A stretch of DNA of 18,280 nt from Treponema sp. UBA7570 (GTDB lineage Bacteria > Spirochaetota > Spirochaetia > Treponematales > Treponemataceae), in contig DLLE01000028.1 in the NCBI GenBank assembly GCA_002477955.1, forward strand, positions 111,491 through 129,770, in the 5' to 3' direction. The notes beneath the pieces are model-generated. The model saw only the letters and a program-made list of their open reading frames with translations. It had not been told where the DNA came from and made no database searches. Shown piece after piece: positions 7,112-15,954 of the stretch; positions within the stretch are counted from its first letter, which is position 1, and every line of letters begins with the position of its first letter. Position numbers and translations under genes: made by a program.

Positions 7112-8299
7112 ATGTCAGAAAAAACAACCTTCAATTCATTGAAAATTTCAGAAAATTTGATAAAAAAACTCGAAGAAAATCAAATTACAGAACCAACAGC
7201 CGTTCAGTCTCAGGCGATTCCCGTTATTTCAGAAGGAAAATCTCTGCTTTTTCAGAGTGAAACCGGAACTGGAAAAACATACGCTTACGTCCTGCCTCTT
7301 TTGACAAAAATTGAATCCGAGGAAAATCCACAAAAAAATATAAAGATTATGGTTGTAGCTCCAACTTTTGAGCTTGCAAGTCAGATTAAAACACAGGTTA
7401 AAAGCATAAGCGAAATAAAAACATGTCTTTTAATAGGAGGTACGCCGATAAAAAGACAGGTTGAAAATTTAAAAGAAAAACCTGCCGTAATAATAGGAAC
7501 ACCAGCAAGGCTTTTAGAACTTTTTAACCTGAAAAAAATAAAACTTGAGAACCTCGATGCAGTTGTGCTTGACGAAGTTGACCGGCTTATTGCACCTGAG
7601 CTTCGCGATTTTACGATGGCCCTTTTAAATTCGCCAAAAAAACACGTTCAGTTGATTGCAGCAAGCGCAACAATCACAAAATCAACACAAAAACTGCTTG
7701 CAGGAACAAAAATAAAGAGCGACGGAAGCTTAGAACACGAAGTTGAAACTCTTTTTTTGCCGCCGGAAGATGTTTTAAGAAAAAGAATTACGCATCTTGC
7801 GATTTTTTCAGAACGGCGCGACAAAATCGACACGCTCCGAAAAGTTATTCTAGCTGAAAAACCGTCTAAATGCCTTGTTTTTACAGGAAAACTCGACCAG
7901 GTGGAAAACATTGTCTCAAAACTGAATTTTAAGGGAATCGAATGTTTTGGTCTGCATGCAAAAACCGACAAAGTCGCAAGAAAATCTATGATAGACAGGT
8001 TTAGAAGCGGAAAAATAAAAATTCTCGTAACAAGCGACCTGGCAAGCCGCGGGCTTGATATTCCGGAAATAAGCCACATAATACAGATGGACATGCCTTC
8101 AAATGAAGATTTTTTTGTACACAGGGCAGGACGCACAGCGCGCGCAGGAAAAACAGGAATAAACATTGTAATCGGCGACGAATACGAAATGAATCAATTT
8201 GCCCGGCTTGAAAAAAAACTCGGTCTAAAAGTTTATCCAAAAATGCTTTTTAAGGGAAAACTAGTTTCTCCTTCCAAAATAGAAGAAAAAGGCGAATAA
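7112..8299 (+). CDS. DEAD-box-family ATP-dependent RNA helicase
   Basis: 395 residues from the ATG at 7112, which puts Phe7 of the Q-motif in the usual place. The open frame runs upstream to 7028, but that stretch overlaps the divergent glycosyltransferase and adds no conserved sequence. Motifs in order: Q-motif ending EPTAVQ (27-32), Walker A SETGTGKT (49-56), APTFELA (83-89), TPARLL (130-135), motif II DEVD (154-157) where DEAD is usual, SAT (185-187), TSDLASRGLDIPE (307-319) and HRAGRTARAG (337-346). It remodels RNA duplexes in the cytoplasm, for example in ribosome assembly or mRNA decay. The C-terminal tail is short, with no added RNA-binding domain, so it is close to a minimal helicase core. 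The family call is firm; the specific paralogue is not assignable. Confidence 0.92.
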   Translation: MSEKTTFNSLKISENLIKKLEENQITEPTAVQSQAIPVISEGKSLLFQSETGTGKTYAYVLPLLTKIESEENPQKNIKIMVVAPTFELASQIKTQVKSISEIKTCLLIGGTPIKRQVENLKEKPAVIIGTPARLLELFNLKKIKLENLDAVVLDEVDRLIAPELRDFTMALLNSPKKHVQLIAASATITKSTQKLLAGTKIKSDGSLEHEVETLFLPPEDVLRKRITHLAIFSERRDKIDTLRKVILAEKPSKCLVFTGKLDQVENIVSKLNFKGIECFGLHAKTDKVARKSMIDRFRSGKIKILVTSDLASRGLDIPEISHIIQMDMPSNEDFFVHRAGRTARAGKTGINIVIGDEYEMNQFARLEKKLGLKVYPKMLFKGKLVSPSKIEEKGE

Positions 8300-8350
8300 A
8301 GGGCGCGGACAGCGATTTTTTTTACTGAAGGGAAAATTTTAGCCCCGGCT

Positions 8351-8390
8351 GTAATGGCGGCAAAGCCGTTCCAAAGCGAAGCGGAGGAAT
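8351..8390 (-). repeat. Fragment of a GC-rich dispersed repeat, inverted relative to 15955-15994
   Basis: This 40-base stretch matches the reverse complement of 15955-15994 at 33 of 40 positions without gaps, around the shared core AAGCCGTTCC. Partial similarity continues to about 8414 with a small deletion. It lies in the gap between the helicase gene and the smc promoter. It is a second copy of the repeat family that fills the region after serS. Confidence 0.75.
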
Positions 8391-8452
8391 AAAACCATGA
8401 AAGACGGGCCGCGGTACACAAAATGTGCTCCGGAATAAAAAAAACGCCTTAA

Positions 8453-8481
8453 TTGAAACACGCTGTCTTTATTGCTATAAT
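8453..8481 (+). promoter_or_regulatory. Strong sigma-70-type promoter for smc
   Basis: TTGAAA (8453-8458), a 17-base spacer, then perfect TATAAT (8476-8481) preceded by TGC, giving an extended -10. The predicted start is near 8488. The leader holds GGAG (8510-8513), 8 bases before the GTG start codon. It sits just downstream of the dispersed-repeat fragment. Confidence 0.8.
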
Positions 8482-8521
8482 AGAAAGATACCAAAATTTG
8501 ATTTTTCGCGGAGTTTAGAAA

Positions 8522-11500
8522 GTGTTTCTTAAATGTCTGGATATTTTCGGTTTTAAATCTTTTGCCGACAGAACTCATATTGAATTTGCAGATGGAATTA
8601 CCGCCTTGCTCGGGCCAAACGGCTGTGGAAAAAGCAATGTTGTCGATGCGGTAAAATGGGTTCTTGCAGAAAACAAGGCAAAAAATCTCCGTGCAGATAC
8701 AATGGAATCTGTTATTTTTAACGGAACCGAAACACGCCCTCCTCTCAATATTGCGGAAGTTACGCTCACAATTGCAAACGAAAACGGACTTTTGCCTCTT
8801 GAAGAGTCTGAGATTGCATTAAAGCGCCGGCTGTACCGCTCTGGCGAAAGCGAATATTATATTAACAACAGGCAAGTCGGTCCGACAGAAATTCGCCGCC
8901 TTTTTATGGATACAGGCGTTGGAAAAGCAGCCTATTCCGTTATGGAACAGGGAAAAATTGACCAGATTCTTTCGTCAAAACCGGAAGACAGACGCTATCT
9001 TTTTGAAGAAGCGGCCGGAATCAGCCGTTCAAAAGCGGAATGTGCCGAAGCTGAACGAGAACTCGAACGCACAAGACAAAATCTTGCCCAGATTGAAGTC
9101 GCGCTGATCGAAAACAAACGCAGCTACGAAACTTTAAAAGTTCAGAGCGAAAAAACAATCAAGTACCGCAAATTTAAAGATGATATTTTTAACTGTGAAC
9201 TTGACCTTCAGCTTTTGCGCCTTAAAGAATTTACACAGGACAAAGCGCGCCAGGAAACGACAAAAAAAGAACTCGAAGAAAAACGCTCTGCCGTCCAAAA
9301 AGAAATTGAAGAAATTCAGGCGGCTCTCTTTGAAAATAACGACAAAATCAAAGACTTGCAGACAAAAATGAATTTTCTGCAGGTTGAGCTTGCTAAAGTC
9401 CAGACCGAAAAGACAAACAAGCTTCAGCGCGCGCAGGAATACAATCTTCAAGCGAACCAGATAAAAGAAAAAATCGGAATTCTTGAAGTAAAGCAGAATT
9501 CGATTCAGGAAAAAATTGACACCTTTAACGAAGAAATTGACGAGCGCGAAGCCGATTTACATTCAAAAAACAGGCAGCTCGACAGCGTAAAGCAAAACAT
9601 CGAATCCTTTACGCAAAATATAACTTCTTCAAGTGCAAAAATTACGGAAAATGACACTCTTGCGGCAAAAAGCGCAGACGAAATTGAAGAATTAAACAGA
9701 CAAATTGCAGATTATCAAAAACAATTGGGCGAAATAACAGAAGACATCGTTAAAGAGCTCGATGCAAAATTAAAAGATTCGGGATATTCAAGCAATGCGG
9801 CAAAATCTGCAAAAGAAGAAGTTGAAAACTCCCTCGCAAAACTCAAAATTTTTGCTGAAGGACGGAAAAATATTTTTTCTGACTACGCATCAATTACAGG
9901 CCACTCAGAAAGCGAAAACGAAAAGCTCATTCAGGACGCAATCAAGGCTTTTGAGGAAATTTCATTAATCAGCGTAAACATTGAAGAAGCCGTTTCTAAA
10001 TACGAAAAGGCGATGCCGGATTTTATCGAGGATTTTACATCTCCGGAAGGAATTATCACAAAAAAACGTGGAATCGATTCAAAAATCCTGGACATAAACT
10101 CGCAAATTGAAAAAATCAACGAAAGAATTGCCTCTTACAAAAGCGAAAACAGTGAGCTTGTAAAAAAAATAAACGAATACCGCGAAACCTTAAACCAGCT
10201 GCGCGTAACCGAAGCTTCGATGGCTCAGGCAATTTTTGGAGTCAAGCAGAATGTTGAAATTTTGCGCCGCTCGCTCGTAAGCGAGCAAAACAACCTTCGC
10301 CAAAATCAGGAAGAATTTGAACAGGAACAGAGAAGACGCGACGAACTTAACGAACAGATTATCGATGTTCAAAGCGAACTTGCGGCGATTGAACACCGCG
10401 GTCAAAAATGCGCCGACGAAATGAGCGAAATCAACAGCGAAATCGTGCGCTGCAATTCTTCTGTAAGCGGAACTCAGAACAAACTCGACAAAAAACAGGA
10501 AGAACAGAGAAAAATTCAATTCCAGTACGAAAAACTGGCAATGGACTTAGTAACAAGCGACAACGACATACGAAACATAAAGCAGAACTTTATCGACACT
10601 CACAGCCGCGATCTTATGGAATTTGAAGAGCGTATGTACAAAATAACAACTTCTTCGGCAGTTTTGCGCGAAAAACTTGCAAAAACCCGCGAAGAATTAA
10701 AAGCGCTCGGAAGCGTAAACCTTATGGCGCCAGAAGAATTTGGAGAGCAAAAGGAACGCTACGAAAAATTGCAGTCAAGTTACGATGACACAAACAAATC
10801 GCTCGAAAACTTAATCCGTGTTTCTGAGGAAATCAAGACAAAGTCGACAGAAATGTTCCTCGACACTTACAACAAAATCAAGAAAAATTTCCACAATATG
10901 TTCCGGCGTCTTTTTGGCGGCGGACGAGGAGAACTTCGCCTTGTAGATCCGCAAAATGTGCTTACTTCGGGAATCGACATTTACGCCGAACCTCCTGGAA
11001 AAAAGCTCCAGAACATTGCGCTTCTTTCCGGCGGTGAAAAAACTATGACGGCAGTCGCGCTCCTCTTTGCAACTTATCAGGTAAGGCCAAGTCCGTTCTG
11101 TCTCCTTGACGAAATTGACGCCGCTCTCGACGACAAAAACGTTTCAAGCTTTGTAACCGCGCTGCGTTCTTTTGCAAAACTTTCGCAGTACATTGTAATT
11201 ACGCACAACAAAAAAACCGTAATGGGCGCAAGCACAATGCTCGGTGTAACCATGCAGGAATCTGGTGTTTCTAAAGTTATGACAATGCGTCTCGACAAAG
11301 AAATTTCAGCTGAACCAGACGAATCGGAAAAAGAATTTATCGAAGAAGATGTTCCTCCGGAAGAAAATGTCTACATTCCTCCGCGTCCGGCAAAACGAAT
11401 TCACAATCCGGACGGAACTATAACCGATCCTGAAATTGAAAAATTCCGTGCCGAAGCAAAAGAAGCCGCAAAGAAATCAAAGGCAGCAAAAATCGCCGAA

Positions 11501-11584
11501 GATGAAAAAAAGTCGGCGGAAAAAGCTGCTTCTGACGACAAAAAATCGGAAAATCAGGAAAAAACCGAAGAAAAACAGAAGTAA
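8522..11584 (+). CDS. smc: Chromosome-segregation ATPase SMC, short form without a recognisable hinge
   Basis: 1020 residues, shorter than the usual ~1150-1190. The N-terminal head has Walker A GPNGCGKS (31-38) and the Q-loop region EQGKIDQIL (142-150). The C-terminal head has signature LSGGEK (835-840), Walker B LLDEIDAALD (861-870) and the H-loop at THNKK (His895). Two coiled-coil arms cover about 170-400 and 520-785. The apex between them (about 405-515) is predicted helical and lacks the glycine-rich hinge pattern of bacterial SMCs. An acidic, Lys/Ala-rich tail (930-1020) follows the head and is an addition to the family. The protein organises and separates chromosomes by ATP-driven DNA loop handling. 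The start is GTG with GGAG upstream. scpA and scpB are not nearby. The next gene begins 2 bases after the stop. Confidence 0.93.
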   Translation: MFLKCLDIFGFKSFADRTHIEFADGITALLGPNGCGKSNVVDAVKWVLAENKAKNLRADTMESVIFNGTETRPPLNIAEVTLTIANENGLLPLEESEIALKRRLYRSGESEYYINNRQVGPTEIRRLFMDTGVGKAAYSVMEQGKIDQILSSKPEDRRYLFEEAAGISRSKAECAEAERELERTRQNLAQIEVALIENKRSYETLKVQSEKTIKYRKFKDDIFNCELDLQLLRLKEFTQDKARQETTKKELEEKRSAVQKEIEEIQAALFENNDKIKDLQTKMNFLQVELAKVQTEKTNKLQRAQEYNLQANQIKEKIGILEVKQNSIQEKIDTFNEEIDEREADLHSKNRQLDSVKQNIESFTQNITSSSAKITENDTLAAKSADEIEELNRQIADYQKQLGEITEDIVKELDAKLKDSGYSSNAAKSAKEEVENSLAKLKIFAEGRKNIFSDYASITGHSESENEKLIQDAIKAFEEISLISVNIEEAVSKYEKAMPDFIEDFTSPEGIITKKRGIDSKILDINSQIEKINERIASYKSENSELVKKINEYRETLNQLRVTEASMAQAIFGVKQNVEILRRSLVSEQNNLRQNQEEFEQEQRRRDELNEQIIDVQSELAAIEHRGQKCADEMSEINSEIVRCNSSVSGTQNKLDKKQEEQRKIQFQYEKLAMDLVTSDNDIRNIKQNFIDTHSRDLMEFEERMYKITTSSAVLREKLAKTREELKALGSVNLMAPEEFGEQKERYEKLQSSYDDTNKSLENLIRVSEEIKTKSTEMFLDTYNKIKKNFHNMFRRLFGGGRGELRLVDPQNVLTSGIDIYAEPPGKKLQNIALLSGGEKTMTAVALLFATYQVRPSPFCLLDEIDAALDDKNVSSFVTALRSFAKLSQYIVITHNKKTVMGASTMLGVTMQESGVSKVMTMRLDKEISAEPDESEKEFIEEDVPPEENVYIPPRPAKRIHNPDGTITDPEIEKFRAEAKEAAKKSKAAKIAEDEKKSAEKAASDDKKSENQEKTEEKQK

Positions 11585-11586
11585 AA

Positions 11587-11949
11587 ATGGTTGATTTTGA
11601 TGAATTAAAAGAAAAAACAAGTGATTTTATTCGCGAAAAACCTCTTTTGGCAAGAATCAGTGCATTTTTTTTGATTTTTTTTGTAATTGCGCTAATAGTA
11701 GTTTTTATTCAATCAGGAAAACCAAAGGCAAAAACCTTCGAAAAACCGGAAAATGTCTTGACTTCAGAGCCAATGACGCCCGAATATCTGGAAATCGAAA
11801 AAGATTATTATTTGTCGCGAAAAACAGAAAATTCTTGGAGCGACGAAGAAATAAGCAAATATTTCTCAAAACCAGATTCAAAGCTCATTGAAGAGCTTGA
11901 AAATTCAAACGACAAAATTATTGACGAAATTACAGGAGCGGCGCCTTGA
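11587..11949 (+). CDS. Small single-pass membrane protein, unknown function
   Basis: 120 residues, not recognised. A soluble stretch (1-21) precedes one clear transmembrane helix (about 22-44, rich in Phe, Ile and Val). A charged, acidic tail of ~75 residues follows, with YLEIEKDYYLSRKTENSW (59-76) as its most structured-looking part. The Lys/Arg just before the helix and the acidic region after it would suit a cytoplasmic N-terminus and periplasmic tail. The gene starts 2 bases after smc and shares its final base with the ATG of the lipoprotein gene (TGATG). The three are therefore almost certainly one transcript with coupled translation. A role with the lipoprotein in the envelope is possible but is inference from position only. 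Confidence 0.78.
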   Translation: MVDFDELKEKTSDFIREKPLLARISAFFLIFFVIALIVVFIQSGKPKAKTFEKPENVLTSEPMTPEYLEIEKDYYLSRKTENSWSDEEISKYFSKPDSKLIEELENSNDKIIDEITGAAP

Positions 11950-13484
11950 TGAAAACTAAAGCCAGAACTTTTTTGTTTTTATTTACATCCGTTTTTTCTC
12001 TTTATATTTTAAATTCTTGTGCCTCTTCGCCAAAAAACGAAGAAAATTTAACGCAGGAAGAACAGATTTCTGACAAAAAAACTGAAGAAATTCCAGAAAA
12101 CTCATCCGAAAACAAAGAAATTTCTCAAAATCCTGCTGCAAATGAAGAAATTTCAGAAAAAAGCCTAGAAGAAAATTTGCAAGATTCAGAAAATACGCAG
12201 AACAAATCAGAAAATGACGAAAACCAGCTTTCTGAAAAAATCGATGAAGACGAACTTTTGTCAGAAAGCGAGAACGAAACAGAAGAAACTCATGAAGACT
12301 TTGTTGAGCCGGAAGTAAAAGATTCACCTTTGGAGGAAGAAATAAAGTCTTCCACAGATGAACAAAATCCAGAACCAAGCGGAACCGAAGAAAACAAAGC
12401 GCAAGACTTTCCAGAAAAAAACGAAGACGAACCAGAACTTCAGCAAAAGGCAGTAGAAAATGAAAAAAATTCCGAAGAAGAAAATCCTCAGACAGACGAA
12501 AATTTGGAACTGAACGAAAATTCTATGGAAAATCAGGAAAACTTGTCTCAAGACGAACAAAAACCTGAGAACAAAAACGAGCTTTCTGAAGAAATTCAGG
12601 AAGAGCCGGCCGAAAAGGCAGAACAGACCGAAAACGATTCTCAAAAAGCCCCGAGCCGCTCAATGACCGCAAAAAACAACCAGTACGTTGACATAATTTA
12701 TCCGGGACGCGGCTGGATTTTCATGGGAGAAGACGAAGGCAAAGACCAGATTTTGAGATATTTTGGACGAAAACTAGGAACAGAAAACACGACTTTTACG
12801 CTCCGCACAACAAAAAGCGGAGAAACAGTCCTTCATTTTTACAAAAATGACGTTTTAAAAGGCGAATACATTGACGATTATCTGGAGATAAAAGTTCTTG
12901 AAGAATCGGCAAAACCGAATGAGAGGGCAAAGGCTCCTTCTTATGAAGAATCAGTTCCGCAAAAGCCTGTCCGCCTCGAAAAAAAAGCAGAAGGCAATGG
13001 AGAAACTCAAAAAACTGACGAAATAAAAAATACTGAAGAAAAAACTTCTGACAATGAGCAAAAACTTTCTTCACAAGACGAAACAAACTTGAAGCAAAAT
13101 GAACTTTCAAACGACGTTTCAAACGACGTTTCAAACGACGTTTCAAACAACGTTTCAAAAGAAGTTTCAAAGCCAGAACAGAAAAAATCCTTAAAAATCG
13201 ATACAAAAAATCTTTTGGAACAAGCAAAAAGAGATTTTGAAGAAAAATCTTACGCTCAAGCGCTTTCAGAAGTTCAGCAGTATCTCGACACTCAAAATAC
13301 CCGCATAGACGAGGCGCTTTTTCTTCAAGGACAGATTTTGGAAGCTGACAGCGAAGTAAAAAACATAAAAAGCGCAATTGATTCGTATAATTCGCTTATA
13401 AAAAATTATCCTGCAAGCACATTCTGGCAGAAAGCAAACAGACGGAAAATTTATTTGAACCGCTATTATGTAAATATTTATTAA
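11949..13484 (+). CDS. Acidic low-complexity lipoprotein with C-terminal TPR-like domain
   Basis: 511 residues from the ATG at 11949. A TTG at 11946 would add one Met and is closer to AGGAG (11934-11938), so the start is uncertain by one codon. A signal peptide ends in LNSC (Cys24), a relaxed spirochaetal lipobox. Residues 26-240 are highly acidic low complexity, rich in Glu, Asn, Ser and Gln, likely a disordered periplasmic tether. A compact domain follows (about 246-320) with YVDIIYPGRGWIFMGED. Next is a second low-complexity stretch containing NDVSNDVSNDVS, then two TPR-like helical pairs (about 418-505) with AQALSEVQQYL and SAIDSYNSLIKNYP, reminiscent of CpoB/YbgF- or BamD-like TPRs. It may link the envelope to a partner complex. 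The function is unknown; the lipoprotein and TPR calls are good. Confidence 0.82.
   Translation: MKTKARTFLFLFTSVFSLYILNSCASSPKNEENLTQEEQISDKKTEEIPENSSENKEISQNPAANEEISEKSLEENLQDSENTQNKSENDENQLSEKIDEDELLSESENETEETHEDFVEPEVKDSPLEEEIKSSTDEQNPEPSGTEENKAQDFPEKNEDEPELQQKAVENEKNSEEENPQTDENLELNENSMENQENLSQDEQKPENKNELSEEIQEEPAEKAEQTENDSQKAPSRSMTAKNNQYVDIIYPGRGWIFMGEDEGKDQILRYFGRKLGTENTTFTLRTTKSGETVLHFYKNDVLKGEYIDDYLEIKVLEESAKPNERAKAPSYEESVPQKPVRLEKKAEGNGETQKTDEIKNTEEKTSDNEQKLSSQDETNLKQNELSNDVSNDVSNDVSNNVSKEVSKPEQKKSLKIDTKNLLEQAKRDFEEKSYAQALSEVQQYLDTQNTRIDEALFLQGQILEADSEVKNIKSAIDSYNSLIKNYPASTFWQKANRRKIYLNRYYVNIY
13105..13172 (+). repeat. In-frame 12-bp tandem repeat within the lipoprotein gene
   Basis: The unit TTTCAAACGACG occurs three times exactly (13105-13140), then as two diverged copies (13141-13164) and a partial copy (13165-13172). 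It encodes the tetrapeptide VSND or variants. Twelve is a multiple of three, so gain or loss of a unit changes only linker length and never the frame. Confidence 0.9.
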
Positions 13485-13525
13485 ATAGCCCAAATGTCGA
13501 GTTTTGATAAGAACAGTAATTTAAG

Positions 13526-13627
13526 TGTCATTCCCGTGCTACGACACTGCGATGTTTACGCAGTAAACTCGGTCAGGAATCTGTTGGAAATTTTCAATAG
13601 ATTATCGGGTCAAGCCCGATAATGACA
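13526..13627. repeat. Dispersed palindrome-ended repeat, copy A (102 bp)
   Basis: It begins TGTCATTCCCG and ends with the inverse TAATGACA. Near the 3' end is an internal hairpin TCGGG-TCAAG-CCCGA. Copies B (16144-16226) and C (18202-window end) share the same ends and hairpin but differ in the middle. It fills most of the gap between the lipoprotein gene and the SIMPL gene. It has the form of a non-coding miniature inverted-repeat element; no transposase is near. Confidence 0.85.
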
Positions 13628-13678
13628 TTAAATTATAAAACTCGAAATTAAGGCTAAATAAATTGGAGGATTAATAAA

Positions 13679-14413
13679 ATGAAAAAAATCTTAAATGCAA
13701 AATTGGTTTTGGCAGTGCTTGGCGCAGTTTTTTTTACATCATGCACAATAAAAACTACGGAAAACAACCGCAGGACAGTGAGCGTAAGCGGAACAGGCTC
13801 TGTAGAAGTTGAAGCGGACAACGCGACGATTATTCTTTCTGTAATTACAAGAGGAAAAGATGTCGGAAATACGGCAAAAGAAAACGCAGAAAAAATGACA
13901 AAAGTCCATGAATCAGTCTTAGCATTAGGAATTTTGCCGGAAGATGTTTCCACAGAACATTACACAATCAACCAGGAATCAAATTATTTGAACGGCAAAG
14001 TAACTTACGGAGATTACGTTGCCATAAACCGAATCAAAATTTTTGTAAAAGATTTAACCATGGCTGGAAATGTAATTGACGCCGCAATAAAAGCCGGCGC
14101 AAACCAGCTTTCGTCTTTTCAATATGGAATAAGCGACAAAGAAGCTTTTGTAAAACAGGCGCGCACGCTTGCAGTTCAAAATGCGCGCGATACGGCAAAT
14201 CTTCTCGTAACAACAAGCGGCGCTTTTCTTGGAAAAGTAATTTCGTTAAACGAGCAGTCAAACAATTTTGGATTTTACAGGGTCAACGCAAAACGCGCCA
14301 ATTTAGCAGAAGCAGCAGCGGCAGACAGCGCATCTTCTTTTGTTTCAACGCCAATTTCCGGCGGAAAAACAACAATCAGCTTTACAGTCGATGCCGTTTT
14401 TGAAATAAAGTAA
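13679..14413 (+). CDS. SIMPL-domain (DUF541) lipoprotein
   Basis: 244 residues. A signal peptide ends in FTSC (Cys22), so it should be a lipoprotein. From residue ~36 the SIMPL pattern is clear: VSVSGTGSVEVEADNATI at the start, a middle with GILPEDVSTEHYTINQE, and AGANQLSSFQYGISD, followed by a helix with ARTLAVQNARDTANLL. SIMPL/DUF541 proteins form periplasmic assemblies and have been linked to oxidative-stress defence in some bacteria. The molecular role is unsettled, so no function is assigned. GGAGG (13665-13669) gives a strong ribosome site. A TATAAA at 13634-13639 could be a -10 but no matching -35 is seen; the upstream repeat separates it from the smc unit. It probably stands alone, since serS has its own promoter. 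Confidence 0.9.
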   Translation: MKKILNAKLVLAVLGAVFFTSCTIKTTENNRRTVSVSGTGSVEVEADNATIILSVITRGKDVGNTAKENAEKMTKVHESVLALGILPEDVSTEHYTINQESNYLNGKVTYGDYVAINRIKIFVKDLTMAGNVIDAAIKAGANQLSSFQYGISDKEAFVKQARTLAVQNARDTANLLVTTSGAFLGKVISLNEQSNNFGFYRVNAKRANLAEAAAADSASSFVSTPISGGKTTISFTVDAVFEIK

Positions 14414-14434
14414 AAATTCAAAAAAGCGCTGCAA

Positions 14435-14463
14435 TTGCCTTAAAAACGTTAAAAGAATAGAAT
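14435..14463 (+). promoter_or_regulatory. Probable promoter for serS
   Basis: TTGCCT (14435-14440; four of six) and TAGAAT (14458-14463; five of six) are separated by 17 bases. The predicted start is near 14470, giving a ~36-base leader with GGGAG (14491-14495). That leader is too short for a T-box, and none is seen. Confidence 0.55.
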
Positions 14464-14505
14464 AAAAGAATAAAAACTTTAAGAGAGATTGGGAGATAAA
14501 TACAA

Positions 14506-15834
14506 ATGCTCGATTTGAAATTTGTAAAAGAACATCTTGCAGAAGTAAAAGAAAACATAAAAAACCGCAATATGGTTGCCGACGCAGATCTCGTTGTAAA
14601 ACTTTACGACGAACGCACTGCTCTTACGACAAAACTTCAGTCATTGCAGCAGAAAAGAAACGAAAACGCCGCAAACATGAAGCAGAAACTTGATCCAGAG
14701 ACACGCCAGAAATTCATTGAAGAAGGCAAAAAAATCAAGGAAGATGTTTCTCAGTCAGAAAAAGAGCTTGCAGAAGTTGAGGCAAAGCTTGAAGACGCCG
14801 CAAGACAGCTTCCGAACATGTGCCATCCGGACACTCCAATCGGAAAGCTCGACACAGAAAACCTCGAAGTAAAGAAAGTTGGAGTTCCACGCAAATTTAC
14901 ATTCAAACCAAAAAGCCATGTAGAGCTTGGCGAAGAGCTCGATTTGATTGATTTTGAACGCGGAACAAAAGTTTCCGGTCCGAAATTCTATTACCTCAAA
15001 AACGAGGCTGTATTTCTTGAAGAAGCTCTCATCATGTACGCTCTCAACATTCTCCGCAAGCACGGCTTTACAACATTCATTACTCCAGATGTCGCAAAAG
15101 AAGAAATTTTAAAAGGAATCGGCTTTAATCCGCGCGGAAACGAATCAAACGTCTATGCAATCGAAGACGAAGGAACATGTCTTGTTGCGACAGCAGAAAT
15201 CACCCTCGGAGGCTACCATTCAGGAGAAATCTTAGACAAATCTGCGCTTCCGCTCTTTTACTGCGGACTTTCCCACTGCTTTAGACGCGAAGCCGGAGCC
15301 GCAGGACAGTTCTCAAAAGGACTTTACAGAGTCCACCAGTTTGACAAAGTCGAAATGTTTGTTTACTGTCTGCCAGAAGATTCAAACAGGCTCCACGAAA
15401 AGCTCCGCTTAATCGAAGAAGAAATTTTTGAAGGTCTGGGAATTCCATTCCATGTAGTTGACACATGCACAGGCGACCTCGGCGCTCCTGCTTACAGAAA
15501 ATGGGATCTCGAAGCGTGGATGCCAAGCCGCGCGACAGAAGAAAAGCCGGAAGGCGACTACGGCGAAGTTACATCAACTTCAAACTGCACAGACTTCCAG
15601 TCACGCCGCCTGAACGTAAAATACCACGATGACGACGGCAAGAATAAATATGTCCACATGCTAAACGGCACGGCAATTGCGGTAGGACGGGCAATGCTCG
15701 CGATTATGGAAAACTATCAGAACGAAGACGGCTCAATTACAGTTCCGCCTGCGCTTGTTCCATTCTGCGGCTTTGACAAAATCGGACCAAAAACAAAAAT
15801 AAAAGATCCGGTTTACCACGCCGCAAAAAAATAG
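14506..15834 (+). CDS. serS: Seryl-tRNA synthetase
   Basis: 442 residues, close to the usual ~425. The N-terminal coiled-coil arm that grips the long variable arm of tRNA-Ser covers about 28-105. The class II catalytic core follows: the TAEIT loop for serine binding (229-233), motif 2 as FRREAGAAG (259-267) leading into GLYRVHQFDKVE, and motif 3 as NGTAIAVGRAMLAIMENYQ (387-405). It attaches serine to tRNA-Ser and tRNA-Sec. The GAAGQFSKGLYRVHQF form in motif 2, in place of the common GSAGRDTRGL, reminds me of cyanobacterial and plant organellar enzymes, but that is an impression. A short C-terminal extension (about 424-442) continues past the usual end. It has its own promoter and a strong terminator. 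Identification is secure. Confidence 0.97.
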   Translation: MLDLKFVKEHLAEVKENIKNRNMVADADLVVKLYDERTALTTKLQSLQQKRNENAANMKQKLDPETRQKFIEEGKKIKEDVSQSEKELAEVEAKLEDAARQLPNMCHPDTPIGKLDTENLEVKKVGVPRKFTFKPKSHVELGEELDLIDFERGTKVSGPKFYYLKNEAVFLEEALIMYALNILRKHGFTTFITPDVAKEEILKGIGFNPRGNESNVYAIEDEGTCLVATAEITLGGYHSGEILDKSALPLFYCGLSHCFRREAGAAGQFSKGLYRVHQFDKVEMFVYCLPEDSNRLHEKLRLIEEEIFEGLGIPFHVVDTCTGDLGAPAYRKWDLEAWMPSRATEEKPEGDYGEVTSTSNCTDFQSRRLNVKYHDDDGKNKYVHMLNGTAIAVGRAMLAIMENYQNEDGSITVPPALVPFCGFDKIGPKTKIKDPVYHAAKK

Positions 15835-15846
15835 AGCAGTTTTAAC

Positions 15847-15882
15847 AAAAAAACGGTGGCTTTTATTAGCCGCCGTTTTTTT
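15847..15882 (+). terminator. Intrinsic terminator after serS
   Basis: Arms 15847-15861 and 15868-15882 form a 15-bp stem around CGGTGGCT/AGCCGCCG with one G-T wobble and a 6-base loop. The right arm ends in seven T. It starts 12 bases after the serS stop. Confidence 0.92.
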
Positions 15883-15954
15883 ATTTGGGCGTTTCCCTCG
15901 CTCCGTGCAGGCGCTCCGCTCGGGCCGGGCTTTTCGGGGTTGCGCTGCCGCTTC

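Noticed and set aside
12796..13377. 193-codon minus-strand frame opposite the lipoprotein gene
   Set aside because: It mirrors the biased Glu/Lys/Ser codons of the plus-strand gene and reads as Leu/Phe/Arg-rich low complexity; a shadow.
14414..14505. T-box or other riboswitch before serS
   Set aside because: Only ~36 bases of leader follow the predicted promoter and no stem-loop or T-box core is visible.
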